The notes under the pieces: model-generated
What the model was told of the DNA's origin: nothing
The model's input: only the letters and a program-made list of their open reading frames with translations
Databases searched by the model: none
Part shown: positions 1-7,700 of the stretch, piece by piece
Numbering within the stretch: position 1 is the first letter of the stretch
How the letters are laid out: each line of letters opens with the position of its first letter
Assembly (NCBI GenBank): GCA_020718785.1
Contig: DYRK01000039.1
Coordinates: 8,644 to 20,070 of the forward strand
Length of the DNA: 11,427 nt
Reading direction: 5' to 3'
From: Desulfatirhabdium butyrativorans
GTDB taxonomy: Bacteria; Desulfobacterota; Desulfobacteria; Desulfobacterales; DYRK01
Made by a program: the position numbers and the translations under genes

Positions 1-47
1 AATCGCTCTGCCGCTTTGCCGCAGACCGAGATGAGATTTGCAAGTGT

Positions 48-153
48 GTTCCCAAGCTGGGGCTTGGGAACAAGGGAAAAGCCGGGGCTTGGGAACAAGG
101 GAAAAGCCGGGGCTTGGGAACAAGGGAAAAGCCGGGGCTTGGGAACAAGGGAA
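48..153. repeat. Palindrome plus 25-bp tandem repeat array
   Basis: Positions 48-71 form a perfect palindrome: GTTCCCAAGC, a 4-nt TGGG loop, then GCTTGGGAAC. From 59 the right half continues as a tandem array of a 25-bp unit (GGGGCTTGGGAAC followed by AAGGGAAAAGCC). Full copies lie at 59-83, 84-108 and 109-133, and a fourth partial copy at 134-153 degenerates after GGGAA. Only the first unit has a facing left arm, so the array looks like an amplified half-palindrome. The core matches the palindromes at 4528-4553 and 4625-4650, so this belongs to a dispersed repeat family. An open frame runs across it (16-201), but the peptide is only the translated repeat and is not a credible gene. Function unknown. 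Confidence 0.9.
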
Positions 154-161
154 TGGGAAAC

Positions 162-199
162 AGGAGGAGTGCTAAAATTTCATTTCAGCACTCCTCCTT
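162..199 (+). promoter_or_regulatory. Strong hairpin upstream of the TonB receptor
   Basis: AGGAGGAGTGCT (162-173) pairs perfectly over 12 bp with AGCACTCCTCCT (187-198). After one mismatch the stem continues with AAAT/ATTT around a 3-nt loop. No T-run follows, so it is not a canonical intrinsic terminator, although it could still end an upstream transcript. The 3' arm CTCCTCCTT (191-199) is also a perfect 9-nt complement of the receptor gene's ribosome binding site (261-269), and it includes CCTCCTTA, which is identical to the usual anti-Shine-Dalgarno tail of 16S rRNA. Two alternative pairings are therefore possible. That this is a regulatory switch is inference. Confidence 0.55.
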
Positions 200-260
200 A
201 ACTTAATGGCATGGAAGCTGAGGCTTTGGAACGATGGGGGGGATAAAGAAGTCTGAACAA

Positions 261-270
261 AAGGAGGAGG
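261..270 (+). promoter_or_regulatory. Ribosome binding site that fixes the receptor start
   Basis: AAGGAGGAGG lies 8 nt before ATG 279. An earlier in-frame ATG at 234 has no purine-rich site in front of it, and its use would put 15 polar residues ahead of the signal peptide. This site decides the start at 279. It is complementary to 191-199 of the upstream hairpin. Confidence 0.85.
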
Positions 271-278
271 AAAACACT

Positions 279-2372
279 ATGCAATATGAGAAATCAGATA
301 ATGCAATACGCCTCATAAACATTACTATAAAGATTTTCATTCTGTCTGTTTTTATTTTTATCCACAATGAATCCGGAGTGTTCGCAGAATGGACCGCGTT
401 GTCGAGGGAAGAGGCTGATGCAAAGCTTGCTGATGAATTCAAATGGCTTCACGCAGAAGCTGTTGATATAACAGATATAGCTACAAAAATAGGAATGGAT
501 GCAGACCTGGTTCCGGGAATGGTGACAGTGCTGAACGGGGAAGAATTGGAAAGAAGAGGCATACGCACAGTAGCGGAAGCCATGCAACTGATACCGGGTA
601 TGGAGACATCTGCGGATCCCATTGTCCGGGGAATCGGTAAAACTTTTTCATCCGGCAAGATCAAAATGCTGTTGAACAGTACGCCTCTGAATGCAACTAT
701 GGACGGCGGTGTCATCCCTATCTATTGTATACCTGTGGAGCAGATCGAAAGGATAGAATTCATACGGGGCCCGGGTTCTGCCCTGTACGGCAACTGGGCA
801 TATCTGGGGGTGATGAATATAGTTACGCGGGAGTCGGGAAACCGTGTGTTCGGGCGATACGGCAGTTTTGATGCACGCTACGGCGGAGGCATATTTTCCT
901 GCACCGCTTTTGACGGGGATTTCAAGGGCAGTCTTAATATTGCCGCATGGGAAAGAGATTTGGCAGGAGTCAAAGCCGGACCCGATTCTCTTTACGGGAC
1001 AGATAATGAAGGCGTGTCTCAGGCTCCCGGGACTGTGAATGATTCGCGTCAAAGTACTTCCGCTTTTCTGAAACTGGACTACAAAGAGATTTCTTTACTG
1101 ACGCAGTATATTTCCAATGATGTCGGCACAAGATTCGGTATGGCAGACGCACTTCCGCCGCCGAATGATCAACGTATCGAAATCAATGAACACCATGTTT
1201 CGGAGATAAGATGGCATCCGGAGATATCGGCGATACTGAAATTGAATTTCAACTTAGGGTGGAAGCAGTACCTGTTCGACAGGGATGACGCCTATATCTA
1301 TCCGCCGGGCTTTGCCATATATGAAGACGGTCTGATCGTGGGACCTCATTATGAGGAACGGGAACTGTTCGGCGGCATGGACATCCTTTGGAAAGGATGG
1401 AACCGCCACACGCTGCTTCTGGGAATGGAATACGATCAGAGCAATATCACAGATGTATGGGTGGATGCAAACTATCATCCGGTGACCGGCGAGCCGTTTC
1501 CCTCTGTCCGGCGTCTGACAGGAGACGACAACTGGCTTGATGAAGATAAGCACCGGAGCATCTTCAGCTTTTTTATTCAGGATCAGTTTGACATCTCAGA
1601 CCGTTTTGCATTGACTACAGGTCTGCGATACGATTATTATGATGACATCGATGACAGACTCACGCCGAGGATAGCCGGCGTGTTTCAGGCATCTGAAAAG
1701 CATATTTTCAAAGCCCAGTATGCAGAGGCATTCCGCCCGCCGGCTTTCACAGAAATGTATGCCATGAACAATCCGGTAATTAACGGATCCCCTGATACTG
1801 CTCCCGAAACTGTCAAAACATGGGAATTGGAATATATTTACAAACATCCCCGTGCTGTCGGCAGGATCACGCTGTTTTTCTCGCAATTGGAGGACCTGAT
1901 TGTTTATGAGAAGGGGAAATATGCCAACAGCAAAGAGGGAATCGAAACCCAGGGGGCTGAAGTGGAATTGAAATGGAATATTCTTCCGTCTCTTGTTGCA
2001 GATGCTAATCTCTCATATAGCGATACTAAAGATAAAAACACAGACACGGCAGTTGACGGATCATCGGAATGGCTTGGAAACATCGGGTTCATGTATCAGC
2101 CTGTAAAAGACTATGTTTTGTCTCTCAGGTTCCGGCATGTGGGAAAACGCAACAGGCCCGAAGACGACCCCCGCCCTTCTCTGTCCGGCTACGACACTGT
2201 GAATTTCTCAGCCGGCGTCGAAAATCTGTTCACGGACAGACTCACGCTTCGTGCAGGAGTCAAAAACCTTTTTGATGAAGATGTCCGTGTCCCCTCTTCT
2301 TACCCCGGATACATAGAGGACTATCCTATGCCGGGCCGCGAATGGTGGATACAGGTTTCATACACATTTTGA
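279..2372 (+). CDS. TonB-dependent outer-membrane receptor
   Basis: A 697-residue outer-membrane beta-barrel receptor that should import a scarce ligand (siderophore, cobalamin or similar) using energy from TonB-ExbB-ExbD. Residues 1-36 look like a signal peptide: a basic start, a hydrophobic run at about 12-28, and cleavage after GVFA. Residues 37-70 are a linker with no clear TonB box. The plug domain spans about 75-187, with VPGMVTVLNGEEL near its start and the conserved RGPGSALYG at 163-171, followed by NIVTRE. The rest is barrel, ending in WWIQVSYTF with the terminal Phe typical of BAM-assembled proteins. It is the first gene of a close cluster with a condensation-like enzyme and a cyclophilin-like protein. 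No cobalamin or other known riboswitch was recognised upstream. The ligand cannot be named from sequence. The family is certain in practice; the start at 279 is preferred over 234 because of its ribosome binding site. Confidence 0.93.
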   Translation: MQYEKSDNAIRLINITIKIFILSVFIFIHNESGVFAEWTALSREEADAKLADEFKWLHAEAVDITDIATKIGMDADLVPGMVTVLNGEELERRGIRTVAEAMQLIPGMETSADPIVRGIGKTFSSGKIKMLLNSTPLNATMDGGVIPIYCIPVEQIERIEFIRGPGSALYGNWAYLGVMNIVTRESGNRVFGRYGSFDARYGGGIFSCTAFDGDFKGSLNIAAWERDLAGVKAGPDSLYGTDNEGVSQAPGTVNDSRQSTSAFLKLDYKEISLLTQYISNDVGTRFGMADALPPPNDQRIEINEHHVSEIRWHPEISAILKLNFNLGWKQYLFDRDDAYIYPPGFAIYEDGLIVGPHYEERELFGGMDILWKGWNRHTLLLGMEYDQSNITDVWVDANYHPVTGEPFPSVRRLTGDDNWLDEDKHRSIFSFFIQDQFDISDRFALTTGLRYDYYDDIDDRLTPRIAGVFQASEKHIFKAQYAEAFRPPAFTEMYAMNNPVINGSPDTAPETVKTWELEYIYKHPRAVGRITLFFSQLEDLIVYEKGKYANSKEGIETQGAEVELKWNILPSLVADANLSYSDTKDKNTDTAVDGSSEWLGNIGFMYQPVKDYVLSLRFRHVGKRNRPEDDPRPSLSGYDTVNFSAGVENLFTDRLTLRAGVKNLFDEDVRVPSSYPGYIEDYPMPGREWWIQVSYTF

Positions 2373-2385
2373 AGTGAGAAGTGAG
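2372..2385. repeat. AAGTGAGAAGTGAG repeat overlapping a stop codon
   Basis: This 14-nt purine-rich sequence begins on the last base of the receptor's TGA stop and runs into GAGGAG (2383-2388), the ribosome binding site of the next gene. The identical 14-mer occurs at 11335-11348, again overlapping the stop codon of a gene. It looks like a dispersed repeat that here supplies part of the translation signal for the downstream gene. Confidence 0.7.
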
Positions 2386-2393
2386 GAGCAGCA

Positions 2394-3719
2394 ATGACTG
2401 AAAAAAGCATACCTAAGCGTTTCCCTGCGCCTATGAACGATCAGGGGCTTTTCGGGGGCCGGTTTATCGGCGATATGCTGATTCATTGTATTATCTCATT
2501 CGAGGGGCAGACAGATGAAAACCGCATGGCAGAAGCTGTAAAACTGAGCCTTGACGCAGAGCCGGTACTCGGATGCCGCTTTGTTGCACAGGGATGGCGG
2601 ATGTATTGGGAAGGCCGGACAGACTCATATATTCCCGGAATTTTCAGTTTCATGAAAACCGAAAACATTGAAGAGGAAATCCTCCGCTTTCTGCTCACAC
2701 CCTCTGATCCATGCAAAGACCCTTTAGTGCAGGTTCTGCTCCTTCGCTCAGAAAGCGACAGTCTTTGCATCAAAGTCAGTCACGTAGTAGCAGACGCGGG
2801 GGGAGTCAAAGACTATGCCTATCTGCTGGCTTCTATGTATCGGAATCTCGGCGATAATCCCGGATACAGACCCGAACCCAATCTGAACGGCAGCCGCAGT
2901 ATGCGTCAGGTCGGCAGGCAGTTCGATTTCACAGACAATCTGAGGATTCTCCGGCGGACCTTCCGTGATCTGAAAAGTTCTGTCAGGCCCGGAGATTGCA
3001 GCCTGCCCTTAATCAAGGGGGATAACTGTGACCGGACTTTTATAATCCGCAAAATTCATTCCGATCTGTTCCGCTCGGTCAAAGATTACGGACGCAGACA
3101 AGGCTCCACGATAAACGATGTCCTTCTGACGGCTGTTTTTCGGGCTTTTTTCGATATTATCGAGCCTGATCCGGAGATTCCTTTACGCTTAGTGACAACC
3201 GCAGACCTTCGCCGTTTCCTTCCCGCAAAAAAAGCCGGGGCAATCTGCAATCTCTCAGGTGTGTTTTCTTTGCAGATGAAGCATGAACCGGAATCTGCTT
3301 TTGAGGATACTTTATCTCAGATATGCGAGCAGATGAATTTCATCAAAAACGACTTTATCGGGCTGGGAGGTCATCCTATTTTTGTACTGCCGTCTCTTCT
3401 GTTTCCGCCTTTTTGGGGGCTGCAACTGGCTGAACAGATGAGCCGTATACTGCTGCGGGGAGACAGTCATACGCCTCCGGGTTTCACCAATATGGGAGTC
3501 ATTGATGCAAAAAAGCTGGTATTCGGCGGCGTGAATGTGAGTGAGGCATTTCTGACCGCACCCGTTGTTTTTTCTCCGCTTTTGCTCATCGGACTCAGCG
3601 GTTTCCGCGAGGCGATGACTTTGAGTGCCGGTTTCTGCAATGCCGGAGCAAATAAAGCGATTGTCGGGAAGTTACTCAGCCGCATAGAACAGGAATTACG
3701 AGCTTTTCAATGCCGGTAA
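2394..3719 (+). CDS. Condensation-domain-like acyltransferase (COG4908 type)
   Basis: A 441-residue protein resembling stand-alone members of the CoA-dependent acyltransferase / NRPS condensation superfamily (COG4908, alcohol acetyltransferase-like). The signature HxxxD is present as HVVADAGG, with the putative catalytic base His130 and structural Asp134; the more usual final Gly is Ala135-Gly136. The second half also fits the family: a STINDVLLTA segment, a TTADLRRFLP segment, and a late PGFTNMGVIDAKKLVFGG segment before a GLSGFREAMTLSAGF strand that would close the active-site channel. No adenylation, carrier or thioesterase domain is attached, so it probably esterifies or amidates a free small molecule or lipid; the substrate is unknown. 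GAGGAG sits 5 nt before ATG. It lies 21 nt after the receptor gene and 27 nt before the cyclophilin-like gene, so co-transcription is likely. Confidence 0.8.
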   Translation: MTEKSIPKRFPAPMNDQGLFGGRFIGDMLIHCIISFEGQTDENRMAEAVKLSLDAEPVLGCRFVAQGWRMYWEGRTDSYIPGIFSFMKTENIEEEILRFLLTPSDPCKDPLVQVLLLRSESDSLCIKVSHVVADAGGVKDYAYLLASMYRNLGDNPGYRPEPNLNGSRSMRQVGRQFDFTDNLRILRRTFRDLKSSVRPGDCSLPLIKGDNCDRTFIIRKIHSDLFRSVKDYGRRQGSTINDVLLTAVFRAFFDIIEPDPEIPLRLVTTADLRRFLPAKKAGAICNLSGVFSLQMKHEPESAFEDTLSQICEQMNFIKNDFIGLGGHPIFVLPSLLFPPFWGLQLAEQMSRILLRGDSHTPPGFTNMGVIDAKKLVFGGVNVSEAFLTAPVVFSPLLLIGLSGFREAMTLSAGFCNAGANKAIVGKLLSRIEQELRAFQCR

Positions 3720-3746
3720 AATATCTTACATGGGAGGATAAGTCAA

Positions 3747-4121
3747 ATGAAAAAAATCATCATTTCAGTCCAAGACATTTCGCTGTCAGCCGAACTGAAC
3801 GACAGCGCGGCGGCTCATAAAATATGGGAAGAACTGCCTGTTGAAGGGGAAGCCGATATCTGGGGTGATGAAATCTATTTTGAAATTCCGATTGATATGA
3901 ATGAGGAAGCCGATGCCCGCACAGAGCTTGAAGCGGGCGATCTGGCATATTGGCCTGTGGGCAGTGCGTTCTGTATTTTTTTCGGACCCACACCTGTCAG
4001 CACGGAGGATAAAAAACCCCGCGCTGCCAGCCCGGTGAATGTCTTCGGGCGAGTGACCGGCGATGTTTCATCGCTTAGGAAAGTTCAGGGCGAAACCAAG
4101 GTCCGGGTGGAACGGGCCTGA
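3747..4121 (+). CDS. Cyclophilin-like protein, TM1367/COG2164 family
   Basis: A small 124-residue protein with the features of the cyclophilin_TM1367-like family: a beta-rich N-terminus, WGDEIYFEIP at 39-48, GDLAYWP at 64-70, FCIFFGPTP at about 75-83, and NVFGRVTGD at 98-106. Structures known for this family have a cyclophilin-type barrel. Prolyl isomerase activity is generally not established, so function should be left open. No signal peptide or membrane segment is visible, so it is expected to be cytoplasmic. GGAGG lies 9 nt before ATG. It is the last gene of the receptor/acyltransferase cluster and is followed by a region of inverted repeats. Confidence 0.82.
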   Translation: MKKIIISVQDISLSAELNDSAAAHKIWEELPVEGEADIWGDEIYFEIPIDMNEEADARTELEAGDLAYWPVGSAFCIFFGPTPVSTEDKKPRAASPVNVFGRVTGDVSSLRKVQGETKVRVERA

Positions 4122-4136
4122 GTACTGACGCTCAGT

Positions 4137-4160
4137 AGGACAAGCTGGGAAGCTTGTCCT
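4137..4160 (+). terminator. Hairpin after the three-gene cluster
   Basis: AGGACAAGCT, loop GGGA, then AGCTTGTCCT: a perfect 10-bp stem with a 4-nt loop, starting 16 nt after the stop of the cyclophilin-like gene. No U-run follows (the next bases are GCAAAG), so Rho-independent termination is doubtful. It may instead protect the mRNA 3' end, or be a short dispersed palindrome. Confidence 0.45.
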
Positions 4161-4175
4161 GCAAAGCACTGCTTG

Positions 4176-4276
4176 ATCGAAAATGCCTCCTGCCAGCTCC
4201 CGGCTGATTGACAAATCCGCCGATAAATGCTTGGGATTTGTCAATCCCAAGCGAGCATTTCGGGAGAACTTTCGAT
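4176..4276 (+). other. Nested inverted repeats, possible structured RNA ahead of ywbE
   Basis: Three pairings nest inside one another: ATCGAAA (4176-4182) with TTTCGAT (4270-4276), CTCCCG (4197-4202) with CGGGAG (4261-4266), and GATTGACAAATCC (4206-4218) with GGATTTGTCAATC (4234-4246), the last a perfect 13-bp stem. A competing fold uses the same bases: CTTGGGATT (4230-4238) with AATCCCAAG (4243-4251), extended on the outside by AAATGC (4225-4230) and GCATTT (4255-4260), two 6-mers whose outer copy shares C4230 with the stem. It ends 34 nt before the YwbE start. This could be a structured 5' leader, an attenuator-like element or a small mobile repeat. No known RNA family was recognised. Confidence 0.4.
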
Positions 4277-4310
4277 TTACTGACTATGTCAAAATTAAGG
4301 AATCAGAGAA

Positions 4311-4505
4311 ATGAACGGAACAAATCGTGCAAGCATAAAGCCGGGTCTGCGGGTCATGATTGTACTCAAGAAAGATCAGCGCTCCGGAAAGCTGACAGAG
4401 GGAACTGTGTCGGCTGTTCTTACAAACTCTCCGACGCATCCGCACGGAATCAAAGTCCGTCTGGAAAGCGGCGAAGTCGGACGGGTTAAAGAAATATTAA
4501 ATTGA
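4311..4505 (+). CDS. ywbE: YwbE family small protein (DUF2196)
   Basis: A 64-residue protein that closely fits the YwbE family (COG4895, DUF2196), whose members are about this long. The family core is all there: IKPGLRVMIVLKKDQRSGKL at 9-28, then LTNSPTHPHGIKVRLESG and GRVKEIL at the C-terminus. The fold is predicted to be a small beta barrel, and the biochemical role is unknown. The protein should be cytoplasmic, with no signal or membrane segment. A weak ribosome site AAGG (4297-4300) lies 10 nt before ATG. It is flanked on both sides by non-coding repeats (4122-4310 and 4506-4756), so it is probably its own transcription unit. A longer overlapping frame at 4208-4489 encodes nothing recognisable and is rejected. 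Confidence 0.9.
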   Translation: MNGTNRASIKPGLRVMIVLKKDQRSGKLTEGTVSAVLTNSPTHPHGIKVRLESGEVGRVKEILN

Positions 4506-4527
4506 GTTCGTAGTACCGCCTTTTCCT

Positions 4528-4650
4528 CGTTCCCAAGCCCCGGCTTGGGAACGCATCTGAGCCCGAAGCCCCGGCTTCGGGACGTCTCCCGTCACGGGAA
4601 GCCGGGGAGCCTCCCCGGCAAGTGCGTTCCCAAGCCGGGGCTTGGGAACG
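4528..4650. repeat. Cluster of five GC-rich palindromes
   Basis: Five back-to-back inverted repeats fill this stretch. At 4528-4553 CGTTCCCAAGCC pairs with GGCTTGGGAACG around CC. At 4562-4581 CCCGAAGCC pairs with GGCTTCGGG. At 4587-4599 there is a short TCCCG/CGGGA stem. At 4601-4619 GCCGGGGA pairs with TCCCCGGC. At 4625-4650 the 12-bp CGTTCCCAAGCC stem recurs with a GG centre. The outer two are near-identical copies differing only in the centre (CC versus GG), and they share their core with the array at 48-153. This resembles a REP/BIME-like cluster of extragenic palindromes. Any protein translated across it is an artefact. Confidence 0.85.
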
Positions 4651-4669
4651 AGAAAAATCGCTTTGCAGT

Positions 4670-4692
4670 AAAACGGCTTTGCAAGCCGTTTT
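4670..4692 (+). terminator. Terminator-like hairpin between ywbE and the hybrid kinase
   Basis: AAAACGGCTT, loop TGC, then AAGCCGTTTT: a 10-bp perfect stem whose 3' side ends in TTTT and whose 5' side starts with AAAA, so it could terminate from either direction. It lies downstream of the palindrome cluster and 64 nt before the hybrid kinase ATG. An AT-rich stretch follows (4702-4724, with TATAAA at 4704-4709) and could hold the kinase promoter, but no convincing -35 box is spaced correctly. Confidence 0.6.
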
Positions 4693-4756
4693 GTGCGCCA
4701 GTATATAAAAATTACTTTTAAAATCCGATAGGTTTCGGTTAGGAGATAAAAGACGC

Positions 4757-7700
4757 ATGTCCGTCAAAAAAACGATGATTTCGGTCTATACACTTTCGCT
4801 GCTGATGCTGATGGTCATTGTTGTTTTAACGATTTTCGACCTACGCGGCAAAAAGACTGTAGAAAAAAAACAAGTGGAACGCTATGAATCTTACCGCTTT
4901 GTAGAATCTCTCCGACAGTATTCCGACAATCTGAACTCTTTTGCCGAATTATTTATCGTCACACTTGATTCGAAATATGAACAAGCCTATCATGAGGCGT
5001 CGGACGCGTATCATAACGATAAAAAAGTTTTTTCTCCCAGACAGTTGCGGAAAAAAATGGGCTTTACCGAAGATGAGATCAGGAAAAGCAATGAAATTGC
5101 AGAACTCCTGGATATTATGACAACCGTGCATATCACCGCCATGAACACGGCAAAAGAAAACTATGACTCAATAAAAAAAGGAAGGGATCCCGGAGAATTT
5201 CTGTCTGATGATAAATACCGCTCGGATCGTTCCCGTCTCTCGGACTGGCTCGATGCCCTTTTCAAGGATATTGAGCAGCGTATCAGCGAAACAATCAAGC
5301 TGCATTCCTTGATGAGCAGATATTTCAGCCTCATTGTCGCTGTTCTGTCCGGGATCATGGTCATGCTGATGCTCTTTTCGCTGGTGTTCATGCTGCATTC
5401 GGTGATTATGCCGCTGGAAGATATTGTTCAGGCTGCCCGTGAATTTGCAGACGGCAATTTTCACACCCGGATAACGATTCGGACACGCAACGAAACCGAT
5501 GTACTGGCGGCATACCTGAACAGCGGATTCGACAGGGTGCTTGACAAAATATTCTGGTACGAATCCCTTCTGGATTCAATCCCTTTTCCAATCTCTGTCA
5601 CAGACCCGGATATGGAGTGTACGTTTATCAACAAGGCTGCCGAAAGTGTCTGCGGTATCAGCCGTCCGGATTTTATCGGCAGACATTGCAGCGACTGGGG
5701 AGTTGCGATATGCAATACAGACAGATGCGGCATTGCGGGCTTGAAACGGGGAGAAATTGTTTCGGCATTCAGGCAGCCGGAATCCGGTCATATTTATCAG
5801 ATCAATGCAGCCTGGCTTCATAATGCCAAAGGGGAGCAGGTCGGTCATATCGAAATTTTTCAGGATATTACCAAACGTACACAGGCCGAAGAAGGACTTA
5901 GAGAGAGTGAGGAACGGTTCCGGCTGATGGCGGAAAATATTCCGAATGTGATTTATCTCTGCAACAATGACGGGCGGCTTTCAATGAGTTATATCAACGA
6001 TCAGGTAGAAGCACTGAGCGGATATTCGAAACGCGATTTCTATAATGACCGTGTCTGTTTTGCCGATCTCAGACATCCGGACGATGCCGGAACCGTGACT
6101 CATGACATAGAAAAAGCGGTTGCCGAAAGACGGTCGTTTCATCTTGTTTACCGTATCCTGCATCGGTCCGGCGAGGTCCGATGGCTTGAAGAATTCGGAA
6201 CCGGCGTTTTCGATGCAGAGGGCAGATTGGAATTTATCCTCGGCGCGATTACAGATATCAATGACCGCAAGCAGGCAGAAGAAGAACTGATGAGTCATGT
6301 CAATCAGTCAGCTTTGGTGGGCGAAGTCGGGGTCGCACTGACCGAATCCGGAGGTGTGTCCGATCTTCTGAACCGCTGCGCGGGGGTCATTGTTTCTTAT
6401 ACCGACGCTGACCTTGTGCGGATATGGACAAGCGAACCTTCCGGAAATATGCTGATACTTCGGGCAAGCACAGGAATCTGTACAAATCTTGACGGACCTC
6501 ACAGCCGGATTCCCATAGGAGAAGGAGACATCGGAAAAATCGCCGAAAAACAGATGCCCTGTGTGTCTTATATGTCGGTTGACGATCTGAGTGTTACGGC
6601 AAAACAAAACGATATGGTTTACTTTGCCGCTTATCCGCTGATTGTGGAACACCGGGTGCTGGGAGTCATGGCAGTATTTGCCGCCAGGACATTTTCGGAA
6701 AGTATGCTGAAATCCTTTGAAGCCATTGCCCGTCAGATTGCCGTAGGTATTGAACGCAACCGCGCCGAGGCGGATCTGAAAAAAGCAAAGGAAGAAGCAG
6801 ACAGAGCCAATCAGGCAAAAAGCGAATTTCTTGCCCGGATGAGTCATGAAATCCGGACCCCTATGAATGCCATTATCGGCATGGGACATCTGGCATTGCA
6901 GACGGATCTGACTCCCAGACAGTATGACTACCTGAGCAAAATCCATGCCGCTTCCCATTCTTTGCTGGGAATTATCAACGATATTCTTGATTTTTCCAAA
7001 ATCGAAGCCGGAAAGCTTTGTATAGAAACAGTGGCATTTTATCTCGATGAGGTACTGGAAAATCTTTCCGGTCTGATCACTCTCAAAGCTGAAGAAAAAG
7101 GGCTTGAAGTCCTGTTCTGTACCGGCAGGGATGTGCCGCTGTCTCTGATAGGAGACCCTCTGAGGCTGGGACAGATTCTCATCAATCTGACCAACAATGC
7201 GGTCAAATTCACAGAATCGGGAGAAATTGTGATTAAAACAGAAACCCTGCGTCAGGATGAAAAACGGGTAATGCTCAGATTTTCGGTCCGTGATACCGGC
7301 ATAGGTCTTACACCCGAGGAAATCTCGAAACTGTTTCAGCCTTTTACTCAGGCAGACGGCTCCACAACCCGGAAATTCGGCGGCACGGGTCTGGGACTGG
7401 TGATATGCAAACGTCTGGCAGAGATGATGGGCGGCGAAATTCAGGTGAAAAGCGAACCGGGCAGAGGGAGCATTTTTGCCTTTACTGCTGAATTCGGGCG
7501 CAGACCTCAGGACAGAGACAATCGTTTTTCTCTTTCCGCAAATATCAGGGGAATGCGGGTGCTGGTGGTGGATGACAATAAAACTTCCCGGGAAATCCTA
7601 AGGCATACCCTGACATCTTTTTCTTTCGAAGTCACGGTCGCGGATTCCGGCAGAAAGGCAATCGGGGAATTGAAAAAAGCTGCCTCGGACAAGCCTTACG

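Noticed and set aside
59..153. Regular 25-bp repeats as a CRISPR array
   Set aside because: The units are directly contiguous with no unique spacers, and the core is a dispersed palindrome found again at 4528 and 4625.
16..201. 61-residue open frame across the tandem repeat
   Set aside because: The peptide is the translated repeat, there is no ribosome site, and no family resemblance.
207..231. Sigma-54 promoter starting at TGGCAT
   Set aside because: The second element does not match TTGC at the required spacing.
234..278. Upstream ATG of the receptor gene
   Set aside because: No ribosome site before 234, whereas a strong one precedes 279 and the signal peptide fits the later start.
4208..4489. 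93-residue + strand frame overlapping ywbE
   Set aside because: It starts inside the inverted-repeat region and covers a well-conserved family gene in another frame; no resemblance to any family.
4691..4724. Sigma-70 promoter for the hybrid kinase (TTGTGC with TAAAAT)
   Set aside because: The spacer would be 22 nt, too long; the region is AT-rich but no box pair is convincing.
4486..4767. 93-residue minus-strand open frame between ywbE and the kinase
   Set aside because: It runs through five palindromes and the terminator-like hairpin; its composition is repeat-derived.
6308..6958. 216-residue open frame on the minus strand
   Set aside because: It lies wholly inside the PAS2/GAF/HisKA part of the hybrid kinase, has no recognisable domain, and is a shadow of the codon bias on the + strand.
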